23,541 bases of DNA from assembly GCA_003693705.1 (NCBI GenBank), contig RBZT01000238.1, positions 1-23,541 of the forward strand, read 5' to 3'. The notes under the pieces were generated by a model. It worked only from the letters and a program-made list of their open reading frames with translations, had not been told where the DNA came from and did not search any database. The first letter of the stretch is position 1. Each line of letters opens with the position of its first letter. Shown piece by piece: positions 8,377 through 17,828 of this stretch. The position numbers and the translations under genes were made by a program. The DNA comes from Polymyxa betae. Lineage: Eukaryota; Endomyxa; Phytomyxea; Plasmodiophorida; Plasmodiophoridae.

Positions 8377-10500
8377 TCACAATAATTCAAGCAATCGATT
8401 CCAAGAGCGCAGCCTCATCATCATTGAGATGTTGTCCTCTTTTAAACGCGCTCTGTCCCCAACAACATAATGGCCACTGTCAGAGAACGCCGATTCAGAT
8501 GGGACCGATGAGCCCATGCACATTAATGTATCACGGGCAAGGAGTGCCACTCGAGGAAACCGCCTTTGTCCTATTGAATCCCACCATTGCATTGCAGGAC
8601 ATCATCACATGCATCATCAGCCGTTTTTGTGAAAGAGAAATAATCATCGACCTCATCACCGTGGTGTACAATGGAGGCTGATGGGGCTCTTGCACGCCGA
8701 GATAGCGATATAAGGTCAGAGTTGCGAGATGATGGACGCTGAACATCAACAGCATCAGCAACATACCCGTAATCTGTTTCAAGAATACTGCGAATCCGAT
8801 CTTTCATTCGAGGAACGTCGTCGTCGATGTTTGGAATTGATGGATCCAGTGCAACACCTAGCGAGCACAAACTGCTGTTCATATATGGGTGGTAAGCTAG
8901 CAATTTCTGTTTCAAAGCTTTCGCTGCCGCATGTGAAGTCGGCGTTGTGAAACCTAGTGCATTCAGTAACACATGTTTCCATTTAACGCATTCATTACCG
9001 GTTACTGTAGTGCCATCTATAGTTCGTTGGCAATGCTCCATTAGACTCTGGTAGATTAGAGACAGCAAAGCTAGTGTGCTGTAATTGCGGCCACTGGCTT
9101 TTGTGGTGCAGTTATACGCCGGCTCTAGGAAATTTTGCATTGATTTCAAAAAAACTCTCCAGTCAAAGGCAGTCAGTGCGGTCAGTTTTTGTCGAAATGA
9201 GGGCGTGTTACCTAATGCTTCAAAGACATCTTGGAGCTCTGAACAAAACGTTAAGCGATTATAAACTTACAATGAATTGGCTACCGTAGCAGCTGTTGAT
9301 CATCAAGAACATAGAACTCCAGCGCGTCTCAACATCTAACGAAGGAACCTCACTGATAACCGAACGGCCAAGACGGATTTGCATTGTCCTGAATTCTTCT
9401 CTCAATGCTGACGATGACCGGATTGCCTTTAGCATGGTCCGAACTAATTCCACCTCTTTCTTCATTAACGTTTGGGCATCGATTACTGCACGATTGATGA
9501 TATGGCAGACGCATCTCAAATGCCAATCTTCATTCAGGTTCAGGGAATATTTCGTGCTGAGGACATCGCAAACGATACGCATCGCCGGTGGCATCTCTGC
9601 TCCGCTGTCAGTAGTAATAGACCTGACTTTTGTCTGGATGTTGAAGGAGTGAATGACGTTCAGAATAATTGCGGAGGAGGTCCATTGATTGTGTGGCGGA
9701 GGGAAATACATAAAATCTAGAACACACGAATTCATCTTCCCCTTCACATGAATCCAATGAGCAGTAACCACAAAGTATCCTCGCATCACCCGTGAAGACC
9801 AGCCTTCGGCTGTCATAGCGATTCGGCCAGGAATGCTGTCCAGTACGGACTGTAGCTTCACACGGCCGATGTCGTATGCGTCTGCAATGCCTCGGCATAC
9901 AGTCGACATGCTTGGGAGCTTATAGAACTTATTCAGAGCCTTACAAAAATTCTTGGAAAGAACGTTTTTCCAAAAGCGAATGCTTGCTTGCTTGTCGTCA
10001 ACAATGAACTTAATTAAAGCATCGAATATATTTTTTCGCGAATCTTCGTTTAGCTGATTATGAGCCTTTGCAAGAAATCATTACCACAACAATAATTTGA
10101 TGCATGCCGATCATCACTTACAACAAGCGCAGATCCTTCAGAATTAAAATGTTGTTTGTAAGAATCTGGCGTAAATGCATCTCCGGATGATGACATCTTA
10201 TGACATTTGTCTAGATGCCTTCCCAAGGTCCCCCGTTCCCGTTGAAGAAGAGAACGATGACTTACATCCAGTAACAGCGCAATGCCTTTTGCCAGATTTT
10301 TCATCAAGTGCGAAATGATTAACAACCCAAGAAGTCTTATGACGCCGTTTTTTGTTGGAGCGCCCAGTAGCGGATACAGTGATGGACGGAGCAGAGCTGC
10401 GTGCGCTCAATGACATTTCGATGCAATCACTATCGAGGTCACTACTGGACTCGTTGATTGGCAAGCCGCCGTTGAGGACAGGTTCGACATTGCAATCCAT
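8377..10500 (-). pseudogene. hAT family transposase with BED zinc finger, frameshifted
   Basis: Start chosen at the ATG at 10500 (minus strand). Order: an acidic N-terminus (SSSDLDSDC); a BED zinc finger (HCAVTGCK, then GRHLDKCHK), its two halves in different frames because of a 1-base change in a GGGGG run near 10225; a linker; the core with TAEGWSS, TTDSGAEMPPA, HLRCVCHIINRAV and LDVETRWSSMFLM (9909-9259); after a shift near 9262 the region FCSELQDVFEALGNTPSF and FLEPAYNCTTKASG; and after a shift near 8590 the dimerisation domain, WWDSIGQRRFPRVALLARD and VPSESAFSDSGHYV. A further frame change lies near 10070, where GTAAGT (about 10121 on the minus strand) could instead be an intron donor. 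The protein cuts and joins DNA at the element's ends. Family certain; product not functional as it stands. Confidence 0.9.
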
Positions 10501-10727
10501 CAGCCGGTCGCGAAATCAAGCCAGACACAATACACTCATTTCGCATTATTTTTCATCCCGCATTATATTTAACAATTTTCAATTTCCAAAATTTTCGATA
10601 AATCCTGAACTGAATAATCAAAATGACATAGAAAGTCTGAAGACTACTGCAGAATGATAAATCCAAAATTATAGGCCTTAGAAAACCAACAGAGGAGGGT
10701 AAATTGCTTAGCCGGCTAGCCGGAAAT

Positions 10728-10751
10728 TAGCCGGGACCGTGGACACCCCTA
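10728..10751 (+). repeat. hAT right terminal inverted repeat
   Basis: 24 bp, TAGCCGGGACCGTGGACACC followed by CCTA, the inverted counterpart of the left end. The perfect palindrome TAGCCGGCTA lies just inside at 10709-10718 and also near the left end at 8225-8234. Confidence 0.9.
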
Positions 10752-10759
10752 ACGTCCTC
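10752..10759 (+). repeat. hAT target-site duplication, right
   Basis: ACGTCCTC, identical to 8166-8173. Joining the two flanks gives the pre-insertion site. Confidence 0.92.
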
Positions 10760-10839
10760 TATTGCTATGAGATGATTGGCGCCCATTACGATGCTCTCAG
10801 CGTGCTCTGAATGTGCTGCCAGTGACCAAACCCGAAAAC

Positions 10840-10865
10840 CAACAGAGTTCTACCTCCCAATAGTG
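10840..10865 (+). repeat. pogo-like left terminal inverted repeat (26 bp)
   Basis: Starts CAACAGAGTTCTACC and ends CAATAGTG; an exact inverted match to 12938-12963. Confidence 0.9.
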
Positions 10866-11036
10866 GCGTATATTGGGGCCGTCCCTGAAGGTCACTATTG
10901 CGAGGGTGTCACAACTCAGAGGACATGGGAGCGCGGCCCTTATGGGAGCGCAGCCCTTCAGTACTCAGGGCTCTGGTACGTTCTACAGTGTAATCAAGGT
11001 CATGCCAACAAGGTCGTCCCGTCCGGCCACACTCCC

Positions 11037-12786
11037 ATGGTTTCTGAATCCCAAAAGCGGAGGCGTCTGACCTTGGACCAGAAGCGAGAAGTGCTGCAGT
11101 ATTTAGGCCAGCTAGGCGCAACACATGAGAACGCTGTCGATAAGATCGGTGTGTCACGCCCTGCTGTTTCTAAAATTCTTAATCTTGGATACTTCGTCGC
11201 TTGTCAATTGTGGTTCCAGAAAGACGGTTTTACAAACACCGCGTGTGTCATTACTCACCGATATGGTTCATCAATGGCATATGCGATTTGATGTGGATGC
11301 GCCTGACCTCAATGTGACTGGAGAAACCTTGAAAGCCAAAGCCTTGTTCTTTCGTGACAAGATACTGGAAGATTATGCTGATTTGATGAAGCCAGCCGAT
11401 AATGTTGCGTTAAAGGCATTCGATTCCTCAAATGGATGGCTCAACAAGTACTTGAAGCGTTTCGGTACATCAAGCAGACGGAGATGCGGCGAGCATAGCT
11501 TTGTGAACCCTGAAATGGTCGAGAAACGCTTACAGCAAATTCGTGATATGCTGAAAGACGTGCCATCCGAAAACATTTGGAACGTTGATGAATCAGCTTT
11601 ACAGCATCGAACAACGTCGTCAAGATCATATTGTACTACTAACAGCGATGGACGGGGAGTCAAAATATCTAGAGAACGCATAACCATAACTCCGATTGTC
11701 AGTGCAGCAGGAGAGAAAATCACTGTTCAAGTTATCGGGAAAAGTGCCCGGCCCCGAGCTCTTAAGAATATTGCCGACAGTAGCAAAGCTTTCGGTGCTC
11801 AAGACGATCATCAGTCAAAAGCTTGTCAGGACACTTACTCGTATATGCGTCTTTTACACAGAATCAACAGGCTTGCGAAGAAGCGGAACAGTACGTTTTT
11901 TATTCTACAGGATGGTTGTTCTTCGCATGCTGCCGCCTCCAAAATGCTTAACCCCGAAAGCCCAAAAGATTTCGTCTACCATTTTCAGAATATCGTTATA
12001 AATTTGTTCCCTCCGAACGCAACGAATGAGTGCCAACCTTTAGACCAGGGATAATCCGCTCATTCAAGGCCGCCTTTCGACGTTTTCAGCTTGATTATCT
12101 GTTGGCCGAGAACAAAAGTTGGAGCTGTCTGGAATCATCTGATTGCAAAAAAATTCCCAATTAATGAGCACCCTCATTTGAGAAATACGTTGAGCTGGGT
12201 GAAATCCGCTTACGATTCAATCAGTCCAGACCAGATTAAACGATGCTTTGTGAAGGCCAATTGCCTTCCGTTAACAATCAAATCGATCTTAAATCAAGAA
12301 ATAGAAAGACGATCAGCATTCGCATGCGAGTCAGACGATGCTGTTTACCCGCTGGTCTCTGTGCTGGGCGAACTACTGTTTGATAATGAGCTTTCGACGA
12401 GTCTGGGCGTTGATGGGGCAAACATCTCGGAAATTGCAGAAGAGATCATAGGGATCGATGCTGAAGTTGCTACAGGTGACGATCACATCAGTAAAGAAGA
12501 TATTGCTCGTGAGGTTCTAATTTCCAATAATCGGATTCCGGAGTCAGTTGAGAGTCAGGAAATCGACGATGATGAGGTCCGTCCTGTGGTCGAACTTCCT
12601 GAAGCAAATGCAGCCAAAACTTCTTTATTGGACATTTTATCATGCGACGCAGAAACTAATCAACAGCTTCGTGAAGAGGCGATCTCGATCCTTAATCGTA
12701 TTCGACGACCCCTTATCTCAAGAGAGAAAGAGCAAAAATTGCCAGCAGTAAAACAAATATCGTTGAAAGATTATTTTTATCAATAA
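11037..12786 (+). pseudogene. pogo/Tigger-type transposase (DDE_1) with C-terminal PIP box, frameshifted
   Basis: Start ATG at 11037 (MVSESQKRRRLTLDQKREVL). N-terminal helix-turn-helix of CENP-B/pogo type: GATHENAVDKIGVSRPAVSK. After a frameshift near 11185 come GSRKTVLQTP-like residues, a second DNA-binding region (VHQWHMRFD, FDSSNGWLNKYLKRFG) and the DDE_1 core: Asp in WNVDESAL, Asp in ILQDGCSSHAAA and Asp in NECQPLDQG. The last two are 43 residues apart, longer than the roughly 30 usual for pogo. A 1-base shift at 12052 (the frame stops just after LDQG, while the shifted frame reads IIRSFKAAFRRF) and another in the A-run near 12150 break the C-terminal half. The tail is acidic and ends QISLKDYFYQ, a perfect PCNA-interaction motif (QxxLxxYF). 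Drosophila pogo transposase also binds PCNA by such a motif. Family secure. Confidence 0.9.
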
Positions 12787-12787
12787 A
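12782..12787 (+). terminator. Polyadenylation signal overlapping the stop codon
   Basis: AATAAA spans the TAA stop (12784-12786) of the pogo-like transposase. Overlap of stop and poly(A) signal is typical of compact elements. Use in vivo is unproven. Confidence 0.4.
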
Positions 12788-12937
12788 TACATCAATTTTA
12801 AGCGGGTATGACAGATTTACATATTACGAACGGTCACTGAAGACCTCAATGTCACTATTGAATAAAAATCCTCTAACAAAACTAATGGTTCCCAAACGTT
12901 TTGTCATTATTAAGAGGATGTTATTAATAAGAGGTTT

Positions 12938-12963
12938 CACTATTGGGAGGTAGAACTCTGTTG
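12938..12963 (+). repeat. pogo-like right terminal inverted repeat (26 bp)
   Basis: CACTATTGGGAGGTAGAACT and on to GTTG, the exact reverse complement of the left end. Confidence 0.9.
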
Positions 12964-12982
12964 CACTTTTTGCAGTCATAAC

Positions 12983-13270
12983 ATTGATAATACAGAGTTG
13001 TTTGAGTTAGCAATCTGAAAATCGGTACCTGAACATGTCTCAGCATCTGTGAGGATATGACTGTCTTATATCGGACGTTTTTCGCCTTTTCCTGATTTCG
13101 ATATCGGGTCCTATTGGAAATTTACACTCACGATGATAATGTTACTGATTTCTGTATTTGAGTTAGCGATATGAAACTTCCTTCATGAACGTGTCTCATA
13201 CGATGTTTTGCAATGGTATTCTCACATTGGACGTGTCGAGCCTTTTCCCCAGGCTCGTTATATGATGACA
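12983..13270. repeat. Diverged direct repeat, two units about 156 bp apart
   Basis: Unit 1 (about 12983-13110) and unit 2 (about 13133-13270) share TTTGAGTTAGC with ATCTGAAA or ATATGAAA after it, TGAAC(A/G)TGTCTCA, GGACGT and GCCTTTTCC in the same order. No protein could be read from either. Origin unknown; an old tandem duplication or satellite relic. Confidence 0.5.
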
Positions 13271-14380
13271 GGGTCGTACTGTCCCCGCAAATCTGGCTGT
13301 CTCTCTCGATGTATGATAGATGGAACAACCACTGCGCAATCAGAATCTCTCAGGAATTAGGTTGTTGTTTGATGTTCGAAATGCTGTCCTGATCCTGCTA
13401 TTGTAGAGCTGGCTATGCTGTCAAAATCGCAATTTTTGTTAGAATTTTGAATACGGAGCAAAATATTTTCAAATCCATCTGATGGGATGTTCGTGTTTCT
13501 CGCATCATCCCGGTTCCGAATCTCTATTCGGTGCTGTCGTAACTCAAACGCTCATCGAGTTAACCCTACTGATCGCAAAGGCTCAACAGATATTGCATGA
13601 CAGCCGCACTTTTGAAATCTCGTGATTCTGTGTAAGCTCCAACCTTTTGATAATCGTGGAAATAGTTTTATGTTATATATCAGATCTTCGAGCCTTTAAA
13701 TATTCATCTCGGAGATTGAAGTTCATCGGCCAAATAGTTCATGTTGTTGAGCTCCTCTACGCCAGTCCCCGCAGATTCTCTCTATCACGCATTAAAAATT
13801 GCGAAGATGACTTTATATTTTAAAAAAATACGTTGTATTCGGATTTAGACGTCGTGCGACGAATCCATGGAATGCTCTTATCATGCCCTATCTCCATGCC
13901 GAGCTTCAAAGGATTTGAAAAACCAAAACTTTTGTGAGCTGAAAATGGATCAGATCTCAGCAAATCGTGATATTCATGGCATTATAGTGACGGCGCTTTG
14001 AGACTTGATATTCTGAAATTTTGTACAAACATTTTGCTGACCATGTACGTTCAGAATACATTTTCAACGGATCGTGAAATTGGGTTTTTATTGATTTCGA
14101 ATTCGGATTTTGGTCTGAATCATAGAGATTTGCGCCTTGAGAAACTGAATCTTGAACTTTGACACAATGGCAACCGCAGATCATTTGATGTCGTTTTATG
14201 CCGTTAACAACGAGTTCGGTTTTTGAAATCATGGTCCATTTCCGCCTTCGCTATAGATTCCAGAAAGAAGAGTGACTCATGCGGGCTTGTTGATTTAGAG
14301 AGTCCGGTTTTGACCATGAAGGAGTTAAGCATTGCACAAACACGTGTTTGGACATACCTGACGCAATGGTTTATTCAGAT
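13271..14380. other. Gene-free stretch
   Basis: No gene is recognisable. A minus-strand frame at 13957-14232 (91 codons, starting MISKTELVVNGIKRH) has no family features I know and may be chance. Confidence 0.35.
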
Positions 14381-14394
14381 TCATGCAGTTCCGC

Positions 14395-14905
14395 ATTAAT
14401 CCAAGGTCTGTCTATCAAGCCGATTTTGTATGGAACCCTCTCTATATAGAAATGAGAACTTTCTTGGCCAACAGATGCTGTATAAGACTTGAGAGAGCGT
14501 GCGGCGGCGCTTTGGAACCGCGCAACAATGTGTGCTATGAATACGTAATCTCAGAATTTATTATATAAATTGAATATATTGTAGAAATCCAGGTTCGTTC
14601 AGAATGACTGTTTCTTGGAGTTTTGGTGGGTCCTGTTTAAATGTCCAGGGACTGAAAGATTGCGAAAATATGTATTTTATAATTGCAACGGACAGCTCAG
14701 ATTGAGGCTGTCTTGAATCGTTCTATGAGCTGTCTATCAACCCGATTTCTGTATATAGCGCTCTATCAAGATATCGTCCAGATTATCTGGGATAACCGAT
14801 GCTGTAATATGCTACAGATAGCGCACAACGGCGCGTTGGAATCGGGAAACAATGTTTATTATGTGAATGAAATTCCAAAGTTCGTAATTGTTGACTGAAT
14901 ATAGT
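14395..14905. repeat. Diverged direct repeat, two units 324 bp apart
   Basis: Unit 1 (about 14395-14580) and unit 2 (about 14720-14905) align by eye: CTGTCTATCAA, GATGCTGTA (14474 and 14798), GCGC(T/G)TTGGAA and a block around AACAATGT. The offset of 324 bp is a multiple of three, and plus-strand frames in both show NRCC, GALE and NNV at matching places. This could be a remnant of a repeat-containing protein or a non-coding duplication read by chance in a matching frame. Confidence 0.45.
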
Positions 14906-15816
14906 CTCTTTCTTTTAACACAATTTCGTTTCGTCTGAATAAGTCATAACGCACTCAGCTCTATTCGATTGAACTGAAGTTGCAATGCTGATGTATTCTC
15001 TTATTTATATCGTTTTTACATGCACAGAACCGCAGACTTATCTGATTTAGAGATTGTGCTACAGGGTTCTGACATATTTTGATATTGGATTCTGCACTCT
15101 TAGGGTTTTATTACCATCAGTCACAAAAGTTCATTATCGAGCATTATCTTCGGATTGATGCAGATTTGAATGCTTCAAGCGCACAATGTAAACCACAAGT
15201 GTGGGTACGCAATTGTTGTTTTTGTAAAAACAGCCTCGCAACCAGAGTCCGCTATAGAGTTTGACAGACTGTAACATGGTTCAGGAACGTATTTAGACAT
15301 CTCAGATTTGTCAATGCTCAGAAAACATGAGATTGGGCGAGGTATTAATCATCGGTATACGGCAGGACCACAATAATGCATCATCCTTTCGAGCCCAAGC
15401 CCATCCAAAAACATTGTTTATGTTTGAGTTACTGACTTATGTGAAGGCAACACGTCATTACTGATCCCGATCAGCTGAAGTGCTGTTAGAATGACCACGT
15501 TTGGAAGTAACGTTACTGCGTAGGAACGCAGAATCGATTTCTGTTGAGCCGCACAAGACCGTCAACGATAGCCACAGTAGGCGCGATGATTGCCTTCGAT
15601 CAAGAGCCGAATTCTAAGCAATCGACCTGTGCTTGAGGCACATTGAAATTATATGGAGTCCAGGATGATGAACCTTAACCGGTTCTATCATTGGTGTATG
15701 GCTCGATCACTATCATTAACAGACTCCCTTATTGGTGTCAGGGTTTATTTTAGCGCAATAAACCTTTGATTGCTGTTCTCACCACCTACTGATTCCCATC
15801 ATCTCTCTGCAGTCAA
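14906..15816. other. Gene-free stretch with a palindrome and hairpin
   Basis: No gene is recognisable. 15506-15517 is a 12-bp perfect palindrome (AGTAACGTTACT), and it runs into a hairpin at 15516-15531 (CTGCGT, AGGA, ACGCAG). A stretch near 15274 weakly resembles one near 15017, as part of the diverged direct-repeat pattern of this region. Confidence 0.35.
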
Positions 15817-16101
15817 TTGTTCCATAACTGGGGTAGATTGCTCACACTTGAAGACAATTGCTCACACCTGAGCAGAATTGCAGTGTTCGTGCAACGCGCA
15901 GCCCTCACGAATCCAAGGCGCAGCCTCGGTAATATTTATGGAGAGGTCTGGGTAGTTTATCAAGGTGAAGCCTTGCTTCCCGGTCATTTAGAGAGACGAT
16001 TTGCCGCCAGATTACTTCAGCCTCCGAGATCCAGTCCAAAAACAGCGCATTTGTGCCGACTGACGGCTCATTCTGCTATTCGTAAGTTAATCTCAGGTTA
16101 G
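15817..16101 (+). CDS. Hypothetical open frame upstream of the JmjC-like gene
   Basis: A 94-codon frame opens with a TTG codon and has no ATG near its start, so it may be an exon rather than a whole gene. It reads SLGNIYGEVWVVYQGEALLP in its middle and is Arg-rich afterwards (LERRFAARLLQPPR). A good splice donor, GTAAGT, lies at its 3' end near 16081, and the branch-like TACTGAC lies at about 16122, but I could not join it in frame with the next exon. The first part contains two copies of ATTGCTCACAC (15837 and 15857). Base composition is richer in G+C than the flanks to the left, in line with coding sequence. Function unknown. Confidence 0.3.
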   Translation: MFHNWGRLLTLEDNCSHLSRIAVFVQRAALTNPRRSLGNIYGEVWVVYQGEALLPGHLERRFAARLLQPPRSSPKTAHLCRLTAHSAIRKLISG

Positions 16102-16187
16102 CGTTCCCCTTTCATCACAATTACTGACACTTTGCATCCCTCACCAAATAATCTGATCTTACTGAAAACCTACGAAGCTGCGTTAGA

Positions 16188-16636
16188 ATGGACTACACGG
16201 GCCTGAAATCTGTTTCTGTGAGCTGCCTGAGCAGTGATCAGAGGAGCAACTTCGTTGACAAGGCCAAGGAAGACGAACGTCATTTGGTCCAAGCCAAGGC
16301 CGCCAATATGACTGACGTTTGAAGCAATAAAGATTCGTTTATTGTGGTAAGAAATTCACCTGATGTTCTGACTGTGCAGACAAGTCTTAGGGTGAAGAGA
16401 GTTGCAAAAACAATTGCTGGTACCCGAACAGATGGGCAAGTAAGTTCCATGACGTTGGTAAATTGTTTGATTTCATTGTCGTTATAGATGCGGGATGGAG
16501 GTTGGCTTGTCTACACGCTAGGGAACGACTTGGTTCAAGTAGACGTCAACAATCCCTCATGTTTGGAGCAACTGACCGTGGTCAATGTTTTTCAAATGCA
16601 CTATGGAAAATCCATTTTAATGTTTGATTGCTGTAC
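16188..16636 (+). CDS. Split gene, exons 1-3, unknown N-terminal part
   Basis: Proposed start is ATG at 16188 (MDYTGLKSVSVSCL). Exon 1 is charged (FVDKAKEDERHLVQAKAANM) and ends at 16316. An intron at 16317-16379 and another at 16440-16487 join exons that stay in one frame: TSLRVKRVAKTIAGTRTDGQ, then MRDGGWLVYTLGNDLVQVDV and SCLEQLTVV, up to a TAG near 16636. If the first donor is placed at the stronger GTAAGA (16347) instead, a TGA stays in frame, so 16317 is preferred. Further splicing into the JmjC-like part at 16719-17483 is likely but I could not find a junction that keeps the frame. No family recognised for this part. Confidence 0.4.
16317..16379 (+). other. Predicted intron (63 nt)
   Basis: GTTTGA...CTGACTGTGCAG with a branch-like CTGAC close to the acceptor. 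Removing it deletes an in-frame TGA and keeps the reading phase. The alternative donor at 16347 gives a 33-nt intron. Confidence 0.4.
16440..16487 (+). other. Predicted intron (48 nt)
   Basis: GTAAGT at the donor and TTATAG at the acceptor; removal joins two open frames in phase between a Gln and a Met codon. Length agrees with the other introns of the window. Confidence 0.6.
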
Positions 16637-16718
16637 TGCTTAGTTTTCCCGCCTGTGAGCTCCGAAGGGCGGGTCAGCGTCAGATGAAACAAACCCCTGC
16701 GCTCTATAATTTGAATGA

Positions 16719-17483
16719 TCGACCATCACGCTGAGGGCGTTCGAGGAGCTGTACTGCCTCACGACGTTTCATCCATGTACAGGATTTTTCGGTTTTTCTA
16801 CCCATACTCAGGCGGGAAACTGTATGGAAAGTGTCTGACACCCTCTCACGCCGACATCGGCAGAGGCAGCGCGTCGCTGCTCTCGGCAGTGGGAAACCCT
16901 GCTTCAAGATAGGGCTGCTTTGGCGCAAACTCTCTTCCCAGACCAAGTTCGCCGTACAGGGGGGAAGAACAGGATCGGCGACATGGACACGTTCCTCGAC
17001 AGCTCTGAAGACAAAGATCACAATCCCATTATCTTCATCATGCGGCCGGGGGACGTCTTATTCATGCCCCTGTTCAATTATCACTGCGTGCTAACGGTCT
17101 GGGAAGAGCAGTTGCCAAAACAAGACCAATGGTGCGTAGTTGGCGTATGTCGGTTTGGCACACAAGAAGACATCAAGTTCCTGGCCAAGATGGTCTCACA
17201 GACAGGAGCATCGGGCATCAATAACTGCCTATGGAACGACATTTGGGATGAAGTTTGGAATCTGCACGTAAAGCTCAATCGTTCCCATGACAAGGTCAAA
17301 GATTCCGAACAAAAGCTCGAGAAGGCCCTGATGAAAGGTCAGACGTACATAACCAAAGCCAGGAGGCCAGTGATCGTGATACCGGACATGCCAGTCAAGA
17401 TCATCGGCAAGAGGAGGGCCATCAAGGCGTGTCGTTTGAAAAACTTACCTGTCAGGACATATATGATTTTTTTAATGTCATGA
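16719..17483 (+). pseudogene. JmjC/cupin-like protein, C-terminal part
   Basis: One frame is open from 16719 to 17483 except for a TGA at 16836-16838. It reads LRAFEELYCLTTFHP, GFSTHTQAGN, then after the stop RQWETLLQDRAALAQTLFP, GDMDTFLDSSEDKDHNPIIF and MRPGDVLFMPLFNYHCVLTV. The last segment matches the pattern PGDxLFxPxxxxHxVxT, in which JmjC and related cupin oxygenases place their third iron-binding His. A partner HxD/E is less clear: THTQ in this frame or SHAD in another frame (near 16850) are candidates. The rest is a Trp-rich helical part (LWNDIWDEVWNLHVKL) and a basic tail (KIIGKRRAIKACRLKN). If right, it would be a 2-oxoglutarate oxygenase, for example a demethylase or hydroxylase. 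The stop argues for a pseudogene, unless an intron removes it. Confidence 0.42.
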
Positions 17484-17640
17484 TAATAGGTTTCGTTATA
17501 ATGTAGGGGTAACAATTGTAGGTTAGCAGCGTGATAGAGATTTTACGTGGTCGAATTTTGCAATGAAGTTGAATCTTAAGAAATTGCTGCATCAAACTTC
17601 CTGAATATCAGTCGACAACACGAGGATGCAATCAGATTCA
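17484..17640. repeat. Diverged direct repeat, unit 1
   Basis: The unit includes ATTGTAGGTTAGC, TGATAGAGATT, TGAAGTTGAATCT, TTCCTGAATATCAGTC and ACACGAGG; all recur in the same order about 180 bp further on (17686-17815). No coding frame of note. Confidence 0.6.
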
Positions 17641-17685
17641 ATGTAATCACGTCCACTCTGTCGAGCAGACAGCGGCTCTGGGACA

Positions 17686-17815
17686 GAGATAACCATTGTA
17701 GCCTATATCTGCGTATGATAGAGATTCTGCGTGGCCAACGTCTACATGAAGTTGAATCTCAGCAATGTTTTGCATCGAAGTTCCTGAATATCAGTCTATA
17801 ACACGAGGAATGTGA
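17686..17815. repeat. Diverged direct repeat, unit 2
   Basis: Contains CATTGTAGCC, TGATAGAGATT, TGAAGTTGAATCT, TTCCTGAATATCAGTC and ACACGAGG. By eye roughly three quarters of positions match unit 1. Offset is 180-184 bp. Confidence 0.6.
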
Positions 17816-17828
17816 CACATGTTTTTAA

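Larger units (their letters stand above)
8174..10751 (-). mobile_element. hAT transposon, complete ends, inactive transposase (2578 bp)
   Basis: The element is bounded by terminal inverted repeats, TAGGGGGTGACCACGGTCCC at the left (8174) and, read inward from the right (10751), TAGGGGTGTCCACGGTCCCG, followed on both sides by GGCTA. An exact 8-bp target duplication flanks it. Inside is one minus-strand transposase with a BED zinc finger, an RNase-H-like core and the C-terminal hAT dimerisation region. The transposase is broken by at least four frameshifts, so the copy is not autonomous, but the intact ends mean it might still be moved by a transposase supplied in trans. Subterminal copies of GCCGGCTA and related bits occur at both ends. 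Confidence 0.93.
10840..12963 (+). mobile_element. pogo/Tigger-like DNA transposon (2124 bp)
   Basis: The ends are perfect 26-bp inverted repeats (10840-10865 and 12938-12963) beginning CAACAGAGTTCTACCTCCCA. GTCACTATTG occurs just inside each end (10891-10900 and 12851-12860), and its core CACTATTG is also part of the terminal repeats in inverted form, so each end carries two copies of a possible transposase-binding site. One plus-strand transposase gene fills the element. A TA target duplication, expected for this superfamily, is not seen right outside the repeats; the flanks are AC on the left and CA on the right. Either the true ends differ slightly, or the flanks have mutated. Confidence 0.88.

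Noticed and set aside
8424-9720. Plus-strand open frames inside the hAT element
   Set aside because: They are antisense to the recognised hAT transposase.
13500-13545. tRNA-like GGTTCCGAATCT
   Set aside because: No acceptor stem, D-arm or anticodon arm can be folded around it.
16317-16838. Reading TGA as tryptophan in the JmjC-like gene
   Set aside because: Both TGA codons could be read as Trp, but one is removed by a plausible intron, TGG is common in the same gene, and in the gypsy 2 integrase a TGA stands where Cys is expected. Decay or splicing is simpler.
17517-17803. Reading the 17.5-kb repeats as LTRs because they start TGTAG and end AACA
   Set aside because: Similarity extends beyond both proposed ends (CATTGTA before and CGAGG after), so these are not element boundaries.
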